From the NCBI GenBank assembly GCA_003445795.1, contig DMCN01000081.1, forward strand, positions 1,525 through 15,283: 13,759 bases of DNA, given 5' to 3'. Origin of the DNA: Gallionellaceae bacterium (GTDB taxonomy: Bacteria > Pseudomonadota > Gammaproteobacteria > Burkholderiales > Gallionellaceae). This document shows positions 7,301 to 12,551 of this stretch, piece by piece. Each line of letters starts with the position of its first letter. Position 1 is the first letter of the stretch. Below the pieces are notes generated by a model that ran no database searches, was not told the DNA's origin, and saw only the letters and a program-made list of their open reading frames with translations. The position numbers were made by a program, and so were the translations under genes.

Positions 7301-9569
7301 GCAAAGCGTTCACATCAGCCATCGGCCCAGAAGCCGTCCAAACACCACCGACGAATGTCGATGTGACCGTACCCGATGTTCCGGCTGAAAGAGAGCCTGC
7401 CGCGATATCAGATAACGTCAAGGTCGCAGTGAACGTGGCGCAACCAGAGAGATTGCTCGCGATGACTATGTTGGTGAGATTGAGCGACACGCCTTCGGTG
7501 TAGTTTTCTGGTGCACTTAGGGTGGGAGCAGTGGGGACTTGAGATTGTAAGGCGCGGTAGATATCCAGTCGGGGCGCACTGGTTCCATCCGGGAAGGCAA
7601 TCGTTACATTCGCGCTGTTTTGCAGGGTTGATTCAATCTGTGCAAATGGCACGCCACAAGACTTCAAGATAGCAGCAGCCCCGGACACCATAGGCGCCGA
7701 AAACGATGTGCCACTCGCGCTTGTATACGCATTACTTAATGTTGTTGTGCGTATTGCCGAACCGGGGGCTGATATATCAATCCAATCGCCATAATTGCTA
7801 TCAATACAGCGTTGATCTACTACCGAACCACACACCCCACCCGCCACAGAGGCACTGTTTGCAACTGTGATAAGTAATGTCTTATCAGTCAATCCGGCGT
7901 GCGCTGGCAAAGTCGTGTCATTACATCGTGCGGGATAAAACGAGCCATTCGAATTGTTATTTCCGGCTCCATTCACGACAACCGCAATGGGCGTCACCCC
8001 GCTTAGAACAGCTGAATTAATTGCAGCACAGACCGGCGCCCAGTTCCCAAATGCATTGAGTGTGCCAAAACTTGCATTGATTACCGAGGATATGCCATAG
8101 GCGGCTGCATCAACAAATCCCTGTGCCATCTCTGCATCCGTGATGGATGCATCCGCACTAACAACTATCGAGTGAATCTTACTGCCATAGGAAACGCCTG
8201 CTACGCCAACACCATTGTTGGTCTTGGCTGCAACCACACCAGCAACTTGTGTTCCATGCCCTAAAGCGTCAGTATTCACACCTCCACAGTCGTTCTCTGC
8301 TAGTTGGCAATTACCCGGGGTACCAAAGTCAGAATGCGAACGGTCCAGTCCAGAATCCAATACCGTGATTGTCTCACTAACACCAGTAGCACCAATGTCC
8401 CAAGCATCATGCGCACGTACGAGTTGCAAACCATGTTGTCCAGCAAATTCTGGATCAGTTGGTGTGTATGAGTAAAAACCAATTGTATTCACCGTCGCCT
8501 CTTTCACCTCAGCATGTCTTTTCAATTGAGAAATTAATGCCAACATCCGATTCCCACTAACTGATGATTGAAGCTTCAATTGATACAGATTCAAAGGCAG
8601 GATGCTGCCAACCACCTTGGCATTGATCTCCGCTGCCAAGCGACGAATGACATCGGACTTAGTGTTAGCCACAACTGCAATCAATAGCTCATCAGCAATT
8701 GCCTTTGTTCCCTCCGGCAATTCAACCGTCTTGGCGCCTTTTGAGTCGCTCATCCGAATCGGGAATGCGCTTACACACAAGTTAAGTGATGATGATGCAA
8801 TCTCGGCACGCCCTCGTTTGATGTAGGCCAGGAAGTCTATGCAGGTATCCGGCTTTAACTTGTTCGTATCCAGTGTCACATTCGCGCCATAGATACCGTC
8901 TTTGGCAACCAGATCGCCATCCTTGCCGTAGTCATTCATGGCGACGGCGTCTTTGCTACCGGCTCGACGTAGATAGACACTACCGGCAGATTTCACTTGG
9001 CCGATCATCCTCACGCTAAATCGAACAACCACCTTACCGCTATCTGCCTTGAGTGCATATGGCTCTGCTCGCGGCTCCAGTGGTGAAACCTCCACACCCG
9101 CACTGATATGCTGCGCACTGCTCAACGCAACCAAAATGGTTTTCTCATTATCGTTTTTTGCCTTCTTGTCTTTTCTCTCCACCGCAATCACAACCTTAAT
9201 TGCATCAGTGCCGGCCTTTGCCAAGAGCACCCCCTTCGGCAGCTTTATGTCGAAATAAGGCCGCCCATCCTTGCCAACGCCATGTGCATTCTGTATGCGA
9301 AGATTCTTGAGGGCTGCCTGATCAAACGAAAGTTGCAGCGGCGACAGCAGCGCCGCATCAGAACGATTTTTGATGCGCGCCTGTACTGTAAGAATGCTTT
9401 TTCTGGCGTCGATCTGGAGTTTGGAATAGGACACTGTCACACGATGATCAACACTGACGACCACAGGTTCTGCTTGTGCACACTGCACTGTAAGGATGGA
9501 AAAGAGTAATCCCCAAAACAGATACCCAAACCGGCTTACCGAAACACCTGCGAACATACGTGCATCCAT
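4302..9569 (-). CDS. Giant secreted S8 (subtilisin-family) protease with Ig-like repeats and a VWD domain
   Basis: From the ATG at 9569 the product has 1755 residues. This start has GAGGGG 6 bases upstream; the ATG at 9575 touches that site, and an ATG at 9656 would overlap the hydrolase gene. Order of parts: signal peptide 1-33 (cleaved after A-Q-A); beta-rich N-terminal domain about 35-165; a second domain about 178-270 with an N-D-Y-G-K-D-G-D loop; a fervidolysin/I9-like propeptide about 290-368; the S8 domain about 370-668; a cadherin-like segment about 680-798; five 93-aa repeats 799-1263 plus a diverged sixth to about 1357; a von Willebrand type D domain starting G-D-P-H-I at 1360; and a C-terminal Ig-like domain about 1648-1745. 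The catalytic set is complete: D405 (V-L-D-S-G), H438 (G-H-G-T-Q-V-A-G), oxyanion N537 (G-A-G-N), S622 (G-T-S-F-S-A-P). It should be an active, self-processed endopeptidase. No autotransporter barrel or sorting tail is present, so passage across the outer membrane is unexplained. Confidence 0.93.
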   Translation of the reverse strand: MDARMFAGVSVSRFGYLFWGLLFSILTVQCAQAEPVVVSVDHRVTVSYSKLQIDARKSILTVQARIKNRSDAALLSPLQLSFDQAALKNLRIQNAHGVGKDGRPYFDIKLPKGVLLAKAGTDAIKVVIAVERKDKKAKNDNEKTILVALSSAQHISAGVEVSPLEPRAEPYALKADSGKVVVRFSVRMIGQVKSAGSVYLRRAGSKDAVAMNDYGKDGDLVAKDGIYGANVTLDTNKLKPDTCIDFLAYIKRGRAEIASSSLNLCVSAFPIRMSDSKGAKTVELPEGTKAIADELLIAVVANTKSDVIRRLAAEINAKVVGSILPLNLYQLKLQSSVSGNRMLALISQLKRHAEVKEATVNTIGFYSYTPTDPEFAGQHGLQLVRAHDAWDIGATGVSETITVLDSGLDRSHSDFGTPGNCQLAENDCGGVNTDALGHGTQVAGVVAAKTNNGVGVAGVSYGSKIHSIVVSADASITDAEMAQGFVDAAAYGISSVINASFGTLNAFGNWAPVCAAINSAVLSGVTPIAVVVNGAGNNNSNGSFYPARCNDTTLPAHAGLTDKTLLITVANSASVAGGVCGSVVDQRCIDSNYGDWIDISAPGSAIRTTTLSNAYTSASGTSFSAPMVSGAAAILKSCGVPFAQIESTLQNSANVTIAFPDGTSAPRLDIYRALQSQVPTAPTLSAPENYTEGVSLNLTNIVIASNLSGCATFTATLTLSDIAAGSLSAGTSGTVTSTFVGGVWTASGPMADVNALLAGVTFNPSPNYNSNFNIATSVADGITTITGSKAMTGIATNSVPTGSPTISGTPTENQTLTANTGAIADADGLGAFTYQWLRNGVTIGGAIFSTYTLLDADVGQLISVRVTYTDGGSTVESLTSSQTAAVANVNDLPTGLPAISGVVTEDQVLTANTGAIADVDGLGAFGYQWTRNGVDIFGGTGNTYTLGDADVGQAIRVRVTYTDGGGAVESLTSGPTAPVINVNDVPTGLPTISGAVAENQTLTAGTAAIADADGLGAFNYQWLRNGVNIGGATSSTYTLGDADVGQIISVRVTYTDGGGAAESLTSNPTGVVGNVNDAPTGLPSITGTATEDQTLTASTGAIADADGLGAFTYQWLRNGVNIAGATLNTYILGDADVGQLISVRVSYTDGRGTAESLTSNPTAAVGNVNDAPTGLPSITGTVTEDQTLTANTGAIADVDGLGAFGYQWLRNGVNIVGATLGTHTLGDADVGQTISVRVTYIDLGGNPESLTSNPTAAVANVNDAPTGKPVINPPDLSGNRTPPQQLTALTNLIDDADGLGSFHYQWWRDTTAVGGDSVTYTLQDTDLGGHMKVCVSYTDTKGTLENGPTLCSDTDSTAVGDPHIFTVDGLRYDFQGAGEFVALRGAGGMEIQLRMEAVPTAPPLPDDYTGLSSGVSVNTAVAARVGKYRVTYQPDATGTFVLRVNKKETAIPADGIDLGDGSRVLPLSGGGIQIDFPDQTTLMVNTSSWPFYGAQWLHVNVFHTPAYDGLMGARSKGSWLPRLSDGSAFGAKPASLHDRYVELYEKFADSWRVNKDTSLFDYVGDTSMAKYENKKWPTENGPYAAANVAVAQPLPRPAAELACRDIAGKIEKANCVFDVRVMGHKDLAKGHLLNQKIRLGAVNVVVRPAGKLNAQGEMVVTATVVRHATVVPKVKGVRAVPAGAVQFMLGDKPLGKPLKLDAKGQAKLVVTRQNMERFNIGKLAITAQYLPAKDRANVFLPSISRKLTRELVRLK
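5781..7175 (-). repeat. Five tandem 279-bp coding repeats (93-aa Ig/cadherin-like units)
   Basis: The word GTCGGC(A/G) on the plus strand, marking the N-D-x-P-T-G boundary, recurs at 5773, 6052, 6331, 6610, 6889 and 7168. The spacing is exactly 279 bp each time, giving five in-register units with no insertions or deletions. Each unit reads P-T-G-x-P-x-I-x-G ... A-I-A-D-x-D-G-L-G-A-F-x-Y-Q-W ... D-A-D-V-G-Q ... V-x-Y-x-D ... E-S-L-T-S, a pattern seen in bacterial surface-protein stalks. A diverged sixth unit (about 5493-5780) lies between these and the VWD domain. The aspartates suggest calcium binding, which is inference. Confidence 0.95.
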
Positions 9570-9612
9570 CGTCATCCCCTCAAATGAAAAATGTTGCCTG
9601 CCAATATTGAAA

Positions 9613-10425
9613 CTAATCTGCTGAAAGTTCACCAAGCACCTCCGGCCATACATCACGCCAACAACAACGGTGATCCTGTTTCGGGTACACCTTGAACGTC
9701 GCCCCCGGCTGTTGTGCTACTGCATCGCGCACCAGTTGCGGCGGCACGTTGTCATCTTCCGCGCCCGCATAGTGCATCTGCCGAATGCTCGTCCTCAGTG
9801 ATGGCCTGGTTGCAGGATTGAGCGAACCGCTCAATGCCTGTTGCTTATGCAGCGCCGCCCATCTATCCGAATCGAGATTCGCCGCCACTGTCACGACCAT
9901 CGTTACCTTGGGCTGGCGTTCGGCCAACAGCATCGCCAACGTACCGCCACCGCTATGCCCCAGCAGAACCAGTGATTGGTACCCCGCCGATACACTATCC
10001 AATGCTGCGGACATGCTTGCCACGACTGTTTCCGAATAACGCATGTTGGTCCAGATATCCAGTGTGCATGCGCTGCTGTGTACACCGTGATAACAAGGCC
10101 GCCCCAAATACACACTGGGTGCTGCATCGAGCGACATCAGCTCAAGCATCAAAGGATTGCGTGGTGTCGGATCGGACGCCGGCACCCGCTTTCGTATCCA
10201 GGGTGTGCCGTCACCCTCCAGATACACATGCAATGTCTTGCCCGCCGCCGCGCGCCCATCCTTGAAATACGCCACATGGCTAAAACCATCGCCCTGCAAC
10301 ATCACCCTGCGATAACCCAATTCGCTTGCACGCGCATCCAGACGCTGCGCCGGATTGGCGCAGCCGGAGAATTGCGTGGTAAGGGTTAGAAGGATGAGCA
10401 GGCATAAAGTGCGCACTGCACTCAT
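9613..10425 (-). CDS. Lipoprotein alpha/beta hydrolase
   Basis: From the ATG at 10425 the protein has 270 residues; a TTG one codon earlier is the only alternative. A short charged start and hydrophobic stretch lead to F-S-G-C22-A, a plausible lipobox, so the mature protein is probably lipid-anchored. The alpha/beta-hydrolase fold is shown by the nucleophile elbow G-H-S158-G-G-G, an Asp in A-G-A-E-D224-D-N-V-P-P, and His252 in Q-D-H-R-C-C-W. An L-E-G-D-G-T-P-W strand near residue 70 probably supplies the oxyanion region. Cys111 and Cys120 may form a disulfide, as suits an exported protein. Substrate (ester, lipid or peptide) cannot be told. It is second in the leftward unit, 16 bp after the beta-barrel gene and 43 bp before the protease start. 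Confidence 0.85.
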   Translation of the reverse strand: MSAVRTLCLLILLTLTTQFSGCANPAQRLDARASELGYRRVMLQGDGFSHVAYFKDGRAAAGKTLHVYLEGDGTPWIRKRVPASDPTPRNPLMLELMSLDAAPSVYLGRPCYHGVHSSACTLDIWTNMRYSETVVASMSAALDSVSAGYQSLVLLGHSGGGTLAMLLAERQPKVTMVVTVAANLDSDRWAALHKQQALSGSLNPATRPSLRTSIRQMHYAGAEDDNVPPQLVRDAVAQQPGATFKVYPKQDHRCCWRDVWPEVLGELSAD

Positions 10426-10441
10426 CAATTGCCGTGCGCGA

Positions 10442-11638
10442 CTAGAATTCGAACAAACCGCCGAGACTCACTGCCCAGCTACTTAGCAACTTGTCTTGGG
10501 TACGCTTCTCGTAATCGAGAAAGAGCTGAGCACCACCATTTAGCGCAGCGGCCATTCCGAGACCGATATTGAGATAGTTGCGATCGGGAGAATCTGTAGT
10601 CACAGAAAAACCATAGCCAGGCGTGCTCACCAACTCATTATTGATTTGCTTTGATTTGTTTTGGAACTCATGCACTGCTGCCAAACTAATCGAGGGAAGA
10701 AGTGTTCCCCACTTATATCCGTATGAAGAACCCAGCCGAGTCCCCAAGCTACTAGTAAATGAAATGGCCTTCCGCTCAGCAAACCTCAGTTCCATGGTGG
10801 TTGACCCCGTTTCACTGTAACCATCGATCTTGGTTGTGATGTAGTCCAGATTGATAAACGGGGCAACTACGGCACGACCAAGCTCTGCCTGATAACTCGC
10901 CGACATCCCGGCCAAAATCTGCCGCCCGGATGTGGCGCCTCCAGTCATACCGGAGATGAGACCAAAATTTACTTGGCGGCGACTATCTAATGAAATTGCC
11001 CCATATCCGATATAGCCATCTATGGAAGAATTCTCTGAAACCATCCATGTGCTATAAACCGTTGCTGTATTGCTGCTACTTTTCAAGCTACCTGCACTAT
11101 TAAGAAAATTCGCGTTATCTTTAGTTTGTCCTAGCGCCATACCCAATATCAATGTATCGGAGAAACGATAATCCAAACCTAACACCAAACCTTTAAGATC
11201 GGACTGATACCCGTTTTCCCAGTCCGTTTCAGCACGACTGGTTTTTCCGTATTGCGGTGTAACCAGCACCCCCCACCCGCCACCATCGGCACTAGCACCG
11301 ACTACAGAAGGCTCCTTGGAATCGTACGCTCCTTTTTTCTTTTTTAATGTGAGCCCACCACTGGCATTACTCGTGCCCACGTTGGCAGAAGCAGCCCCAC
11401 CACTGCCAATAAAACCGGGGGCGGCATCAGTACACATCGCATTTAATGAAACCGTATCCCAGCCGGGCTGAGGAGCACCGCCGCATAATGTTGTGATGAA
11501 TTGCCTAAATTCAAAATCCGTTATTGTGGCCTCTGCCAGTCGCGGCATCATCCCCGCCGCCAACACCATCACCCCAACCAAAACCTTCCCCATCAAAGCA
11601 AGCCCGCTTGCTTTGGATTTAACCATTCCAGTGTTCAT
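10442..11638 (-). CDS. Autotransporter-type outer-membrane beta-barrel protein with a very short passenger
   Basis: From the ATG at 11638 (GGGGAG just upstream) the protein has 398 residues; an in-frame ATG at 11659 would add seven. The signal peptide runs to about residue 37 (L-A-E-A). The mature N-terminal region is only about 75 residues, with C52 and C69 likely paired, a G/S/A-rich stretch and four lysines at 99-102. From about 114 to the end are alternating amphipathic beta strands with the autotransporter-domain pattern (G-L-V-L-G-L-D-Y-R-F, L-G-M-A-L-G-Q, D-G-Y-I-G-Y-G, L-D-S-R-R). The last residues L-F-E-F end in phenylalanine, the usual BAM-complex signal. It is the first gene of the leftward envelope unit and more A+T-rich than its flanks. 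The barrel assignment is firm; whether it exports anything is unknown. Confidence 0.88.
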   Translation of the reverse strand: MNTGMVKSKASGLALMGKVLVGVMVLAAGMMPRLAEATITDFEFRQFITTLCGGAPQPGWDTVSLNAMCTDAAPGFIGSGGAASANVGTSNASGGLTLKKKKGAYDSKEPSVVGASADGGGWGVLVTPQYGKTSRAETDWENGYQSDLKGLVLGLDYRFSDTLILGMALGQTKDNANFLNSAGSLKSSSNTATVYSTWMVSENSSIDGYIGYGAISLDSRRQVNFGLISGMTGGATSGRQILAGMSASYQAELGRAVVAPFINLDYITTKIDGYSETGSTTMELRFAERKAISFTSSLGTRLGSSYGYKWGTLLPSISLAAVHEFQNKSKQINNELVSTPGYGFSVTTDSPDRNYLNIGLGMAAALNGGAQLFLDYEKRTQDKLLSSWAVSLGGLFEF

Positions 11639-11642
11639 TTCT

Positions 11643-11650
11643 CCCCCCCC
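11643..11650 (-). repeat. G8 homopolymer at the start of the beta-barrel gene
   Basis: Eight G residues on the coding strand lie directly before the ATG at 11638 and form part of its ribosome-binding site. They lie inside the reading frame if translation starts at the alternative ATG at 11659. Tracts of this type are known sites of slipped-strand change in other bacteria; variation here is not shown. Confidence 0.8.
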
Positions 11651-11659
11651 GCGATTCAT

Positions 11660-12034
11660 TGCCCGAGACCAACAAAAACGTGACGCCCAAAGACCTCACT
11701 CATCCTGTGGCGACTTTGAGCGGAAACCACGTTCTAGTCAATATGCCAAACTGCCTAGATAGTTGATTAGTCCGCTATGCTTTCACAACAGCTCCGCTAC
11801 CATTACCCACGGCTCATTTCGCCGTCACCCACCTATACAAAACAACACCCTCCGGCAATTTCGCAGGGGCTAACACATGCCGCCCGCAAAAGACATATGC
11901 CAAAAGATATAGACCGTTAAAGCCCTTTCGAATGTGTAGCTTTTCGCTCTGCAACTGCGCTCATCGATTCAAACCAGTTCTTCAAAGCCCTCCCTCATCT
12001 TTTAGGAGAGTGCCTCCATACCCGCCGAACCCGC
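11660..12034. other. Non-coding spacer between the divergent envelope unit and bcp
   Basis: No credible coding region occurs here: only very short frames without family features. It must hold the leftward promoter of the envelope unit, but I found no convincing -10/-35 pair. The nearest words, TTGGCA and TTGACT on the minus strand near 11737-11754, lack good -10 partners. A 5-bp stem (ACGGC/GCCGT, 11809-11825) is too small to call. The stretch is A+T-richer than the flanking housekeeping genes. Confidence 0.5.
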
Positions 12035-12063
12035 TTGCCTAACCGCCCGATTTTGACAACAAT
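12035..12063 (+). promoter_or_regulatory. Possible sigma70 promoter of bcp-phoH
   Basis: TTGCCT (12035-12040) and AACAAT (12058-12063), each four of six to consensus, are separated by 17 bp. The predicted start is near 12070 and gives a 17-base leader carrying the CCGGAG ribosome site before the ATG at 12087. Moderate match only. Confidence 0.35.
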
Positions 12064-12086
12064 GGAGCCAGTAACCGGAGCCATTG

Positions 12087-12542
12087 ATGCCAATACAAGC
12101 TGTAGCCGATTTCACCCTGCCCGCCACTGGCGGCGTCGATTTCACGCTCTACCCTATCCGCAGCAAATCGTTGGTGATCTATTTCTATCCCAAGGACAGT
12201 ACGCCGGGTTGCACTACCGAGGCGCAGCAGTTTCGCGATTTGTATGCGGCTTATCAAAAGGCCGGGTGCGAAATCGTGGGGGTGTCGCGCGACAGCATCA
12301 AGTCGCATGAGAATTTCAAGACACGGTTCACGCTGCCTTTCGCGCTGCTTTCGGACGCGGAAGAGAAGCTCTGCACGCAGTTTGGTGTGATCAAGCAGAA
12401 GAAGTTGTACGGCAAGGATGTACGCGGTATCGAGCGCAGCACTTTTGTGCTCGACAACAAGGGCATCATCCGCAAGGAATGGCGCGGCCTCAAGGCGGAC
12501 GGCCACGCAGAAGAAGTACTCGCCTTTGTTCAAACGCTCTAA
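12087..12542 (+). CDS. bcp: Thioredoxin-dependent peroxiredoxin, Bcp/PrxQ type
   Basis: From the ATG at 12087 (CCGGAG six bases upstream; a TTG one codon earlier is less likely) the product is 151 aa, typical for Bcp/PrxQ. It reduces hydrogen peroxide and organic hydroperoxides in the cytoplasm. The peroxidatic cysteine is C42 in Y-P-K-D-S-T-P-G-C-T-T, with T39 and P40 of the conserved active site; the second-shell arginine is probably R125 in the R-S-T-F-V-L strand. E. coli Bcp has its resolving cysteine five residues after the first; here that position is Q47. The remaining cysteines are C61 and C96 (K-L-C-T-Q-F-G), the latter matching the position of a third cysteine in E. coli Bcp. The gene precedes phoH by 9 bp, probably as an operon. 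Confidence 0.93.
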   Translation: MPIQAVADFTLPATGGVDFTLYPIRSKSLVIYFYPKDSTPGCTTEAQQFRDLYAAYQKAGCEIVGVSRDSIKSHENFKTRFTLPFALLSDAEEKLCTQFGVIKQKKLYGKDVRGIERSTFVLDNKGIIRKEWRGLKADGHAEEVLAFVQTL

Positions 12543-12551
12543 AGGGAAACC

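Noticed and set aside
9570..9656. Starts of the protease at 9656 or 9575
   Set aside because: 9656 would overlap the hydrolase gene and put 29 residues before the signal peptide; 9575 has its Shine-Dalgarno directly against the ATG, whereas 9569 has ideal spacing.
12002..12042. Short frame after TAGGAGA starting GTG at 12010
   Set aside because: Only about ten codons, spacing to the ribosome-like site is too short and no supporting feature is present.
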